Positions 26,705 to 35,084 are shown, numbered from the stretch's first letter. The stretch is 64,000 nt of DNA from JAAYJT01 sp037446395 (GCA_037446395.1 JBBIIP010000013.1:1-64000); one strand, 5' to 3'. A program made the numbers and translations. The notes: a model not told the origin generated them from the letters alone.

Positions 26705-27277
26705 ATGAGACACGGAAAGAAAATAAATCATTTAGGGAGAAAAAGTGCTCACCGCCATTCAATGCTGGCCAATATGGCCTCCTCGCTTATTCTAAACAAA
26801 CGCATACAAACCACCCTTGCAAAAGGCAAAGCCCTCAGGGTATTTGTTGAGCCGATCATCACCAAGTCGAAAGACGACTCAACACATTCAAGAAGGGTTG
26901 TGTTTAGCTATCTTCAGAGCAAGGAAGCCGTTTCGGAATTGTTTAGGGATGTTGCAGTAAAAGTGACAAACCGACCTGGTGGCTATACACGTATTCTAAA
27001 AACCGGAACCCGCCTGGGCGATAATGCCGAAATGTGCCTTATTGAACTGGTTGACTACAATGAAAACCTTCTTGGCACGAAGAAAGAAACCAAGGTAAAG
27101 GCTACCCGCCGCAGAAGAGGTACAAGCAAAAAGGTTGAAAGTGTTCAAGAGACAAAGACGACAAAAAATGTTGCAAAAAAAGAAACACAGGCCCCTGTAG
27201 TTCAAGAAACCGAGGAATCAGTCGCTCCAGAACTCACCGTTGAAACTGCAAATGAAGAGCCGAAAGGCGAAAACTAA
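26705..27277 (+). CDS. rplQ: 50S ribosomal protein L17 with a long charged tail
   Basis: L17 lies near the tunnel exit. The first ~115 residues match the family: MRHGKKINHLGRKSAHR, SLILNKRIQTTLAKGKALR and GDNAEMCLIELVDYN. The last ~75 residues are a low-complexity tail of Lys, Glu, Thr and Val (such as KATRRRRGTSKKVESVQE), giving 190 residues against 127 in E. coli. Such tails occur in other Bacteroidota. It is the last gene of the block and is followed by a strong terminator at 27305. Confidence 0.95.
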   Translation: MRHGKKINHLGRKSAHRHSMLANMASSLILNKRIQTTLAKGKALRVFVEPIITKSKDDSTHSRRVVFSYLQSKEAVSELFRDVAVKVTNRPGGYTRILKTGTRLGDNAEMCLIELVDYNENLLGTKKETKVKATRRRRGTSKKVESVQETKTTKNVAKKETQAPVVQETEESVAPELTVETANEEPKGEN

Positions 27278-27304
27278 CCATAACTGTTTTGTAATGCAAC
27301 CAGC

Positions 27305-27344
27305 GAAGGATAAAACAGCCTGTCTGTTTTATCCTTCCTTTTTT
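27305..27344 (+). terminator. Rho-independent terminator of the ribosomal block
   Basis: GAAGGATAAAACAG (27305-27318) and CTGTTTTATCCTTC (27324-27337) form a perfect 14-bp stem with a five-base loop, followed by CTTTTTTAC. It lies 28 bases after the rplQ stop and ends the transcript from rpsL to rplQ. Confidence 0.93.
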
Positions 27345-27419
27345 ACTAATTTCGCCATCCGGAACACAAAAAAGGGATAATACCCAAAACCTTAATCAAA
27401 GAGAGGGAAAAAGGACAAA

Positions 27420-27587
27420 ATGCGATTTCTGAATATATCCCAAGGTACCTCAGTAGAATGCCACTACTACCTGATACTGTCACGCGATATCAATTATTTG
27501 TACGACCCGGAGCACTTTGTCAACATCAGCCAAGCCTCCGAACCACTTGAGTCTTATTCTTCAACCATTCTGGCATCCACATTCTGA
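27420..27587 (+). pseudogene. Fragment resembling the C-terminal half of a four-helix-bundle (S23/IVS) protein
   Basis: In the 388-base gap between rplQ and eno a 55-codon frame starts at the ATG 27420. It reads MRFLNISQGTSVECHYYLIL then SRDINYLYD. This resembles the later helices of the 23S rRNA intervening-sequence-type four-helix-bundle proteins (pattern FLNIAxGSLxExxYxLxLAxDLGYL, about 115-125 residues in full). The N-terminal half is not found upstream in any frame, and the tail SSTILASTF is unlike the family. I read it as a decayed remnant, without expectation of function. The similarity is from memory. Confidence 0.45.
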
Positions 27588-27665
27588 ATTCTATTTTGCA
27601 TTGCTTTACTTATAATTTAACAACAACATATTCAATTTTAAAAACTAAACCTAACAACACAAAAC

Positions 27666-28955
27666 ATGAGTGCAATTATTAATATCACAGCCCGCCAAAT
27701 ACTCGACTCCCGCGGAAATCCAACCATCGAAGTAGATGTATATACTCAAAATGGTGTGTTGGGCCGCGCTGCTGTGCCCTCTGGAGCATCAACAGGCATA
27801 CACGAGGCCGTTGAACTTCGTGACGGCGATAAAAGCATGTATCTTGGCAAAGGGGTGCTGAAAGCAATTCAAAACGTAAACAACACCCTCAATGAAGAAT
27901 TGAAAGGCTACTTCGTATCCGATCAGATCGAAATAGACCGCCGAATGATTGAACTTGACGGCACTCCAAACAAGGCAAACCTTGGCGCCAATGCCATTCT
28001 GGGAGTTTCGCTTGCCGTAGCACATGCAGCCGCCCAGGAATCAAGCCACTATTTGTTCAGATACATCGGCGGTGTGAATGCAAATTTGCTTCCAATTCCG
28101 ATGATGAATATCCTAAATGGAGGTTCTCATGCTGATAATCGAATTGATTTTCAGGAGTATATGATTATGCCGGTTGGCGCAAACAGCTTCTCCGATGCCA
28201 TTCGCATGGGAGCAGAGGTTTTTCACAACCTGAAGTCGGTGTTAAAGAAAGCCGGCTATTCGACCAATGTTGGCGACGAAGGAGGATTTGCTCCCAACTT
28301 AAAGTCAAATGAAGAAGCCATTACAGTTATCCTTCAGGCCATTGAAAAATCCGGCTACAAACCCGGTCAGGATATCTACATCGCCCTCGACCCGGCTGCC
28401 TCAGAATATTATCTTCCTGAAGAAAACGTATATCATCTTCATAAATCAACCGGCGATAAGCTTACACCTACACAAATGGTTGACTATTGGAATGACTGGG
28501 AGAATAAATATCCGATTATCTCTATCGAAGACGGGATGGCTGAAGACGACTGGGATGGGTGGAAGCTAATGACCGAAAAGATGGGACAGAAAATTCAATT
28601 GGTTGGTGATGATTTATTCGTGACCAATACAAAGCGATTGAAAAAAGGCATTGACCTTGGAATAGCCAACTCTATTTTGATCAAAGTCAACCAGATTGGA
28701 ACCCTCACCGAAACCATCGAGGCGGTTGAAATGGCACATCGAAACAACTTTACCGCAATCATCAGCCACCGCTCAGGTGAGACAGAAGATACCACCATTG
28801 CCGACCTGTCCGTTGCATTGAAAACCGGGATGATAAAAACCGGCTCAGCCTGCCGCAGCGAACGCATCGCAAAATATAATCAATTATTGCGAATAGAAGA
28901 AATCCTGGGCAACTCGGCACAGTACCTTGGAAAAGACTTTAAATATATCAAATAA
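27666..28955 (+). CDS. eno: Enolase (phosphopyruvate hydratase)
   Basis: Glycolytic enzyme that interconverts 2-phosphoglycerate and phosphoenolpyruvate in the cytoplasm. 429 residues, standard length. The catalytic loop GASTGIHEAVELRD, the acid site GDEGGFAPNLKSNEEA, the metal ligands in SIEDGMAEDDWDGW and VGDDLFVTN, and the base-lysine region ILIKVNQIGTLTET are all present. The family signature SHRSGETEDTTIADL is intact. It is transcribed alone and ends at the terminator shared with tag. Confidence 0.98.
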   Translation: MSAIINITARQILDSRGNPTIEVDVYTQNGVLGRAAVPSGASTGIHEAVELRDGDKSMYLGKGVLKAIQNVNNTLNEELKGYFVSDQIEIDRRMIELDGTPNKANLGANAILGVSLAVAHAAAQESSHYLFRYIGGVNANLLPIPMMNILNGGSHADNRIDFQEYMIMPVGANSFSDAIRMGAEVFHNLKSVLKKAGYSTNVGDEGGFAPNLKSNEEAITVILQAIEKSGYKPGQDIYIALDPAASEYYLPEENVYHLHKSTGDKLTPTQMVDYWNDWENKYPIISIEDGMAEDDWDGWKLMTEKMGQKIQLVGDDLFVTNTKRLKKGIDLGIANSILIKVNQIGTLTETIEAVEMAHRNNFTAIISHRSGETEDTTIADLSVALKTGMIKTGSACRSERIAKYNQLLRIEEILGNSAQYLGKDFKYIK

Positions 28956-28976
28956 GTTACTTTTCTGGAAAAGCAC

Positions 28977-29004
28977 AAAAGCCGATCGTCATTGGTCGGC
29001 TTTT
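28977..29004. terminator. Bidirectional terminator shared by eno and tag
   Basis: AAAAGCCGA (28977-28985) and TCGGCTTTT (28996-29004) form a 9-bp stem with A-runs and T-runs on both sides, so it can act on both strands. The stop codon of the minus-strand tag gene (28989-28991) lies inside the loop. Confidence 0.88.
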
Positions 29005-29561
29005 ATTATTTCAGAATACCTGAAACAGTCTACCAGGTGATCGTTCACCATGCCTGATGCCTGCATAAAAGCATAACAGATGGTACTGCCCACAAATTTA
29101 AACCCGTAGCTGATCAGTGCCTTGCTCATGGCATCCGATTCAACAGTTTTTACAGGCAATTCACTGAGCTGCTTCCAGTCATTTACAATCGTTTTTCCAT
29201 TTGTAAACTGCCAAATAAAGCGATCGAAACTTCCATATTTGCCCTGTAAATGCAAAAAAGCCCGGGCATTGGAGATGGTCGCCCTTATTTTTAGATTATT
29301 CCTGATAATCCCCGGGTCAGAAAGAAGTGCTTCAATTTTCTCCCTGTCATAGCAAGCAATTTTATTTGGATCAAAATCATCAAAAGCCTTGCGAAAAGCT
29401 TCCCGCTTGTTGATAATGATTTGCCAGCTCAGTCCGGCTTGAAAAGCATCGAGCACGAGGAATTCAAAAAGTTTATTATCGTCGTGCAGCTGAACGCCCC
29501 ACTCCTCATCGTGGTAGCGTATCATCAATGGGTTGTTGGCAGGCCAGGGGCAACGGGACAT
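28989..29561 (-). CDS. tag: DNA-3-methyladenine glycosylase I
   Basis: Base-excision repair enzyme that removes 3-methyladenine from alkylated DNA. Starting at 29561 gives MSRCPWPANN and 190 residues. With this start the zinc ligands fall at Cys4 and His17, the same numbers as in E. coli Tag, and the C-terminal pair is in NDHLVDC (His-x3-Cys). A longer start six codons upstream (29579) is possible but less likely. The fold motifs RYHDEEWG, QAGLSW and KALISYGFKFVGSTICYAF are conserved. Single gene, convergent with eno. Confidence 0.94.
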   Translation of the reverse strand: MSRCPWPANNPLMIRYHDEEWGVQLHDDNKLFEFLVLDAFQAGLSWQIIINKREAFRKAFDDFDPNKIACYDREKIEALLSDPGIIRNNLKIRATISNARAFLHLQGKYGSFDRFIWQFTNGKTIVNDWKQLSELPVKTVESDAMSKALISYGFKFVGSTICYAFMQASGMVNDHLVDCFRYSEIIKADQ

Positions 29562-30310
29562 GGCATTATAATTTAGCACGTAAGTTACAGAAAAATCTAA
29601 ATAATCAGGCTGACGTGTGAAGCCTTGAAATTGTTTTTAAGGTGCGAAGATACAACCTTCGTGTTATCTGCGTGTAGTCAATTTGTCCGCTGACAAGCAA
29701 AATTTCTGAAAAAGCCCATAGCTGCCATATAAACCAACCGGTAATATTTAGCCAAAAAATAAGGCTGAATCTTTAAACTGCTCATAGATGTGCCGAAGGG
29801 CCGCCAATGAAAAATATCACATCTAAACAGACGAATTGGCCCTAAAGGGCTAACTCTACTTTTCGGGCTGCGGTTGCTGCGCAATTAAAACCATTTTGAT
29901 GGAGCAGTTGTTCATCAAGCATTTTGAGATTTCCGCACGCGTTGAACGCTGATACTCGGAAGAACCACCCCCCTTCTTCCACAAAAAACAGGCGATTTCT
30001 ATTACCCTTTCGGGGGCTCGCAGCAATCCAAAATGCCCGGCATAATTATATTGCTCTGGCACGCTCTATAGGTAGGAGTGCAGCCACAGGAGAGGGTCAG
30101 GGAGCTTAGTAGGCCCTAAATGCAGGGCGGCCGAGAATGGGGATTAATGTCAAGCCTGCCTTGCTGAAAAGGCTACTAGGGGTTAGAAAGGCTTGCCTGG
30201 TGTGAGGGCGGGCATATCATATCAAGTATATATAAGGCACTACATTGCCTCAAAGCAACCTATGACGGGGTTAGCAAGCAATCAAATCAAATATGAGCAA
30301 TGCCATCAAC
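29562..30310. other. Gene-free stretch of about 750 bases, possibly decayed DNA
   Basis: No open frame in this stretch resembles a known family; the longest (29678-29884 and 29856-30062, minus strand) are 68 codons and overlap in different frames. Small inverted repeats are present: GCCC/GGGC around TAAA (about 29841-29852), and CAAGCCT (30151-30157) with AGGCTTG (30189-30195). No promoter, tRNA or terminator was convincing. It separates tag from the Hdr-like cluster, with both neighbours pointing left. Confidence 0.5.
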
Positions 30311-32146
30311 TTAATTTCTGACGGAATTGGGCAAGACCGATGGCTGCATTAACCAGGGTGAATCAATCCGTTCGGCAACGATTTCGGCAAGGTCTTTTAC
30401 CACCACCCGGTTGGTGGCGGCGAAGGTTTTTTTGCACAAGGGGCATGCGGTAACCAGGATGTCGGGATTGGGGCTTAACAGCATATCCAATGCATTGTTG
30501 GTGATGATGTTGCGTTGTTCCGAATTCATTGCAAAATCGCCCAAACTGCCACCGCAGCATAACGAATCCTGTTTTTGGCCTTCTGCATCAATCAATTCGG
30601 TGGTTTGGCGGAGTACTTTCCTTGGTTCCTCGTAGATGCCCATGCCTCTACCCAACTCACAGGGGTCGTGAAATACCGTGCGGTAGAGTGTTTGATGGAG
30701 GTCAATCATGCGGTATGCGATGATCTTTTCGATAAACTGGGTATGGTGCAGGATGTCAATCCCGGGCAGTTTATACTCCTCCTTAAAAACTTTGTAGCAG
30801 ATCGGGCATGAAGTAACAAACGTTTTTGCCCCTGATTGCATGATTGTATCTCTGTTTGATTTGATCATGTCAGCGGCGGCTTTGTGCATGCCCGCCATCA
30901 TCATGGGCCTTCCGCAACACACCGAGCCATCCTGATCCATGAACCAGTAGGGAATTCGGGCAGCTTTGAATATTTTTACCATGGCCAACTTCACCGATGG
31001 GGTAAGATGCCCCATGCAACCTGCAAAATAGATAACGTTCACCGGCTTTTTTTCCCGGGAGGCTACCGGAAGATAATCCAATTTGCTTTCGAGCTTATCA
31101 TAAAACTGGTTGCGTGCACCTACTCTCAAACCGATAGTATCAATTTTCACCGGGCACACTTGGTGGCATCTTCCACAGAGCAGGCAGTTGTTATAGAGCT
31201 CCTGGTTGTGGTTTTTCTGTCGGAGAACCCGCAGAAAATATGCAGGAGTGGAGTAGGTTTTGTCCACCGCATTCATCTGGCACGCATCAATACAAACACC
31301 GCATCTTGGGCAAGCCCTGGTTTCGAACTCGCTGATGCCCCCAAGAGTATTCTTGATTTTCACCCCACATTGCCTGCAATAAATCAGCATGATTTCGGTG
31401 GGTATGTGCATAAACCGCGACCAGGGCAGGCTCACAAAGAAAACCCCCAATGCAGTGGAGTAGGCCCACCAAGCCGGGTAGTTCAGATATTCGATCGGAA
31501 ACGCAGAGGCAAGCAATTTACCGACGTTGTTCGTAAGAAACCCGCCCCCGTGATAAAGGCCGGCATTGATGCTTTCGGCTATCAAACGCAAGGGGAAAAT
31601 GAGCCAAAGACTTGCAATGGCAACCTTATCAAACCTTTGGTGCTTCGTGGTTCGTTGCATACCAAACCATTTTGAATGTGCACGCTTGAACAAGGCCAGT
31701 ACCAAACCCGAAAGAACAAACAACAATAATAAATCCATTGTAAACCTGAATAATCCGGGTACCGTATCGAGCTCAAATGGCAGAATCTTTTTGTCGTGAA
31801 CAAAGAATTTAAGAAAAATTGGGTAATAGGGAGGGTTTATGTGGCCGCCACTGTAAATTCTTGATTCGATATTTCCGAGAACAATGAGCAGGAACCATCC
31901 GAAAGCAAAGCTCATGTGCATATACCCCAGGAGTTTGTTTTGTTTAAACATCCTGCGGTGCAGGAGGCCTTCCATGATTACTTCGTAGCACGCCCTCCAG
32001 AAGTCTTTTTTGAAAAGCCCCAGACCCAGTTTCAGTCGGTCTGGATATTCCATTTCTCTGATCCACTTTCCATATTTGATTATGAGGGTGGTAATCAGGA
32101 AGATGAACCCTAAAAAGAACGGCAACACAAAAAGGTTAAAACTCAT
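30311..32146 (-). CDS. Membrane-anchored HdrE/HdrD-like iron-sulfur oxidoreductase fusion
   Basis: 611 residues. The N-terminal ~250 residues hold five likely membrane helices (about 2-24, 73-93, 133-154, 174-194, 226-244) with histidines such as His77 that could bind b heme, like HdrE/NarI. Two ferredoxin-type [4Fe-4S] motifs follow: Cys279/282/285/289 and Cys321/324/327/331. Then come two complete CCG domains: Cys377, 410-411, 447, 450 and Cys496, 530-531, 568, 571, as in HdrD/GlpC. This layout is that of membrane Fe-S oxidoreductases linking soluble donors with the quinone pool. It is the last gene of the minus-strand Hdr-like cluster, 41 bases after the HdrC-like gene. The direction of electron flow is unknown. 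Confidence 0.8.
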   Translation of the reverse strand: MSFNLFVLPFFLGFIFLITTLIIKYGKWIREMEYPDRLKLGLGLFKKDFWRACYEVIMEGLLHRRMFKQNKLLGYMHMSFAFGWFLLIVLGNIESRIYSGGHINPPYYPIFLKFFVHDKKILPFELDTVPGLFRFTMDLLLLFVLSGLVLALFKRAHSKWFGMQRTTKHQRFDKVAIASLWLIFPLRLIAESINAGLYHGGGFLTNNVGKLLASAFPIEYLNYPAWWAYSTALGVFFVSLPWSRFMHIPTEIMLIYCRQCGVKIKNTLGGISEFETRACPRCGVCIDACQMNAVDKTYSTPAYFLRVLRQKNHNQELYNNCLLCGRCHQVCPVKIDTIGLRVGARNQFYDKLESKLDYLPVASREKKPVNVIYFAGCMGHLTPSVKLAMVKIFKAARIPYWFMDQDGSVCCGRPMMMAGMHKAAADMIKSNRDTIMQSGAKTFVTSCPICYKVFKEEYKLPGIDILHHTQFIEKIIAYRMIDLHQTLYRTVFHDPCELGRGMGIYEEPRKVLRQTTELIDAEGQKQDSLCCGGSLGDFAMNSEQRNIITNNALDMLLSPNPDILVTACPLCKKTFAATNRVVVKDLAEIVAERIDSPWLMQPSVLPNSVRN

Positions 32147-32187
32147 TTTAATAAATTTATATGTTTATGCGCATTCTGTAGGCTATG

Positions 32188-32541
32188 TTATTTAATGAAG
32201 GTGTTTTGCAATGCCAGCTGATGCCTAAGCTGTAGAATGAGGTTTCTGGTACTCACACCCCTGGGACAAACCAACTGGCACTTACCACAAAGCATGCACT
32301 TAGCGGTTTCCATCATCAAACCGTTCAGTTCACCCCGGCGTATAAGCAGGATAATCCTGCGAAGACTGAAATCGGTATAAAGGGCAGCTGAGCAGGTGGC
32401 GGCACACGTTCCGCAGGAGATGCAGTTCCTGAGCGAAGGTTCCAGTTCCAGGAGCTTCCACAGGGTTTCCATTGAGTTGCTATCGTAGTCAATCTGCCTG
32501 TCTTTGCTTATCTCGAAACCGAATTGTTTATGATTCGTCAT
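32188..32541 (-). CDS. HdrC-like 4Fe-4S dicluster protein (short)
   Basis: 117 residues carrying two [4Fe-4S] motifs, Cys40/43/46/50 (CISCGTCAATC) and Cys82/85/88/92 (CMLCGKCQLVC). This is the HdrC layout, where the protein wires electrons from the flavin subunit to the CCG-domain subunit. It lies just upstream of the membrane HdrE/D-like fusion, so it probably feeds that protein. Its paralogue at 35081-35791 is twice as long and precedes the HdrB-like gene. A promoter-like region of 349 bases lies upstream. Confidence 0.82.
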   Translation of the reverse strand: MTNHKQFGFEISKDRQIDYDSNSMETLWKLLELEPSLRNCISCGTCAATCSAALYTDFSLRRIILLIRRGELNGLMMETAKCMLCGKCQLVCPRGVSTRNLILQLRHQLALQNTFIK

Positions 32542-32761
32542 GGGTAATTATTGTGATTCGTTTTGCTTGGGCTGAACGTCTAACTTATCAAAGTTTTCAG
32601 TCATGTTTTATCAAGATGTTTATGATGTTGGATGAAAAATACCTGGCTTTTGTGAACCCTAATATTAATGAAATTAAATTGAAATCACTTTTAATTTTAG
32701 TATATTAACGATAAACCCAATGAATAAAATGATACTGTCCATCGAAAAGAGGTTTTGCATC

Positions 32762-32850
32762 AACATCAAAAAGTACAAATTTTACATTTTAGGTTTTACA
32801 TATTTTATCAAGTATCATGCATTTTACAATGAACATCAAACATCAAACAT
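32762..32850 (-). promoter_or_regulatory. Promoter-like region with spaced ATGTAAAA repeats in the 349-base gap 32542-32890
   Basis: On the minus strand a near -7 box (TACTTTTTG, 32767-32775 region) is followed upstream by ATGTAAAA at 32780-32787 and 32794-32801 and by TTGTAAAA at 32822-32829. Start spacings are 14 and 28 bases, as for direct-repeat activator sites. Further up lie 2.7 copies of AACATCA on the plus strand (32832-32850). The rest of the gap is AT-rich with no supported gene. AT-richness weakens the case. Confidence 0.3.
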
Positions 32851-32890
32851 ATTACGTTGTTCCTGAATCGGGCAAATGGCTTACTCCTGA

Positions 32891-33913
32891 TTAATTTGTT
32901 GATTTAAGATATCTGTCGGCTGCAATGGCCGCAGATCGGGCATCGGCCAATGTATCAGCAACATTTTTTGGCCCCGAGCAAGTGCCTGCAAAGAACACTC
33001 CATCACTTCCTGAAAGATTCGCACTAAGAATTGAATCAGCAGGCTTGAGAAAATTATCTTCGTCTCTGGTAAGTCCCAACTCATTACGAAAAGCAATGGT
33101 TTGCTTCGAAGCCACCATACCCGACATCAGAACCAACAGATCAACGGTTAGTTTTAGCGGTTTATTCAGCAGTGTATCCTCAACTTTCAGCACCAAACCG
33201 TGGTTTCTATCTTCGGAAGCTTCGCTTAACCTGCCCCTGATAAATTGTATGGCATATTTTTCCTGTGCCTCTTTGTAGAGTTCTTCATAATGCCTTCCAA
33301 ACATCCTCAGGTCCATATAGAAACAGAAAACCTCGCAGGATGGAATCTTCTGCTTCACCTCAATCGCTTGTTTTACAGCAGTAATGCAGCACACTTTGGA
33401 GCAATAAATATTGCCGGCTTTTTCGTCGCGCGACCCGACACAATGTACAAATCCGACTCGTGCAGGAGCTTTTCCCTGTATCGTTTCGATGCCTTTTTCC
33501 GAATTGAACATGTCTTCGAGGTCAGCAGATGTGATCACGTTGTCGTATATGCCGTATCCGTACTCTTCTTTTTTACTGGCATCAAACAAATCGAATCCGG
33601 TGGCGATGACTACGGCGTCGGCTTCGATTTGCCATCCATTTGAAGCAATCAAAGCAAATCTTTTATGGCGGTGTTGTATGGAAGTGATTTCAGTACCAAA
33701 TTGCTTTCTGACTCCCTTTTCGCTTTTTTCGATCATGGCTGCTAATACCTCCGATGATGGACGAACGTCCGGAAACAGCGCATGCCAACGCTTTAGGTGC
33801 CCTCCGGCACTTTCTTCTTTTTCAACCAGCGTAACCTGATGGCCCATGGCTACCAGATTTGAAGCTGTTTCGAGGCCAGCCACCCCACCCCCAATTACTA
33901 CGATATGTTTCAT
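32891..33913 (-). CDS. HdrA-like FAD/iron-sulfur protein, short form
   Basis: 340 residues, about half the length of methanogen HdrA. An N-terminal Rossmann motif VVIGGGVAGLETA (5-17) binds FAD, and the C-terminal FAD segment reads GVFFAGTCSGPKNVADTLADA in parts (about 308-330). The HdrA-specific cluster signature Cys158-x12-Cys171-x3-Cys175-Cys176 is intact. The N-terminal and C-terminal ferredoxin domains of long HdrA are missing, so electrons probably pass through the separate HdrC-like proteins. It follows the HdrB-like gene by 97 bases. Flavin-based electron bifurcation is possible but not shown by the sequence. Confidence 0.82.
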   Translation of the reverse strand: MKHIVVIGGGVAGLETASNLVAMGHQVTLVEKEESAGGHLKRWHALFPDVRPSSEVLAAMIEKSEKGVRKQFGTEITSIQHRHKRFALIASNGWQIEADAVVIATGFDLFDASKKEEYGYGIYDNVITSADLEDMFNSEKGIETIQGKAPARVGFVHCVGSRDEKAGNIYCSKVCCITAVKQAIEVKQKIPSCEVFCFYMDLRMFGRHYEELYKEAQEKYAIQFIRGRLSEASEDRNHGLVLKVEDTLLNKPLKLTVDLLVLMSGMVASKQTIAFRNELGLTRDEDNFLKPADSILSANLSGSDGVFFAGTCSGPKNVADTLADARSAAIAADRYLKSTN

Positions 33914-34010
33914 TACTTAATCAGTATTAAAATAAAATTTCTTGATGGTTATCGTTTTTTCTTTTTTTTGAGCGAGTTGCAGCGCATCAGCAGAGAAATT
34001 GTGCTAAGCA

Positions 34011-35084
34011 TCAAGAATAGAATTTCAGATGTCCAGGTGAATTTGGTACTCCGATATCCTCTCCTGCAGGGCCTTTGTATTTTTTTTCCGGATCATACTC
34101 AATTCCGATTTTATCCATCAGGGGCTCGGAACCTACCTGGTGCAGCTGTAGTCCGATTTTCCACGGGTCGTAGCCCATCAATAGCCCTGCCACCTCCTCA
34201 TAAGTGAAAACAGGAATTCCATGCCCGTCTTTGCCATAGGTTTTCCCTTCCAATTCGCTTAGGGCGTATTGCCAACGGTCGAGAAACATAGGACATCCCG
34301 GGCAATTGGTAATGATCAGATCGGGCTCATAGGGTTCCATGCTTTCGAACTTTTTTTTGGAGCAGGCCAGCGAATAACCGCGGTTTGCCTGCACCACATA
34401 TTGCCTGAATCCAAACCCGCAACAATGCCGTCGCTCGGGATAGTCAATTACCTCACCGCCCCATGCTTCGATCATGCCCGAAAGCACATAGGGATATTCT
34501 GCCCCACCAATTCCCTTGTGTGGAAACATCTTTGAATAGTGGCAACCTATATGTTCCACCACCCTTAAAGGCGTTCCGGTGTTTTTGTCAACAAGCCTAT
34601 GCTTTGCCCTGGCTGCAATTTCGTGCCTGAATTTATAAATGATATCGCTGGCGTGTGCGAGGTTTTTAGGGATTTCAAATTCCCTTCCGGTAGCCTGGCG
34701 CAAGTATTCGCGTGTTTTCCTGAGTGTTTCAGGAAAATGGTGCCAGGTTTCGATGATCTCGGTATAGAGGCCAAAGCTCGTAATGCACGATGCTGCATAA
34801 TTTTCGTAGCCTGCTTCGGACATCAGGGCAAATTGTCGTGCAACCACAGTCATGGTGGTTTCTAAAGGAACCACATCGCCATGATATCCGATGCCGGTGC
34901 ATGAAGTATGTTGCTGGCCATCATAGATGTTTTTGCCAAGCTCATCGCGGATTATTTTAACAAACACCCATTCTGATCCTGGGAAGAATGTTTGCCTGAT
35001 GCAGCTGCGTGCATAAAAATAGCGATCATCGGCAATTTCTTTTTGGTATTCCCGCCAGACAAGTTTTTTTCCTTCAGTTTTCAT
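34011..35084 (-). CDS. HdrB-like CCG-domain protein with a degenerate first site
   Basis: 357 residues. In methanogens HdrB carries two non-cubane [4Fe-4S] clusters for disulfide reduction, each held by a CCG motif. Here the second site is complete: Cys181, Cys221-Cys222 (HCCGFG), Cys261 and Cys264 (NCPGC). The first site is degenerate: Cys28, then Ser61-Cys62 in HTSCTG instead of CC, and Cys100 with Ser103 in place of the last cysteine. A normal pair of clusters is therefore unlikely and the substrate may not be a heterodisulfide. The start ATG overlaps the stop of the preceding HdrC-like gene by four bases, so the two are coupled. Confidence 0.8.
   Translation of the reverse strand: MKTEGKKLVWREYQKEIADDRYFYARSCIRQTFFPGSEWVFVKIIRDELGKNIYDGQQHTSCTGIGYHGDVVPLETTMTVVARQFALMSEAGYENYAASCITSFGLYTEIIETWHHFPETLRKTREYLRQATGREFEIPKNLAHASDIIYKFRHEIAARAKHRLVDKNTGTPLRVVEHIGCHYSKMFPHKGIGGAEYPYVLSGMIEAWGGEVIDYPERRHCCGFGFRQYVVQANRGYSLACSKKKFESMEPYEPDLIITNCPGCPMFLDRWQYALSELEGKTYGKDGHGIPVFTYEEVAGLLMGYDPWKIGLQLHQVGSEPLMDKIGIEYDPEKKYKGPAGEDIGVPNSPGHLKFYS

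Noticed and set aside
30884..31675. A 263-codon plus-strand frame
   Set aside because: It is antisense to the Hdr-type membrane fusion, whose cysteine motifs are fully conserved; the antisense product looks like a shadow.
32832..32850. A CRISPR-like or tandem repeat array
   Set aside because: Only 2.7 copies of a 7-base unit are present, with no spacers and no cas genes anywhere in the window.
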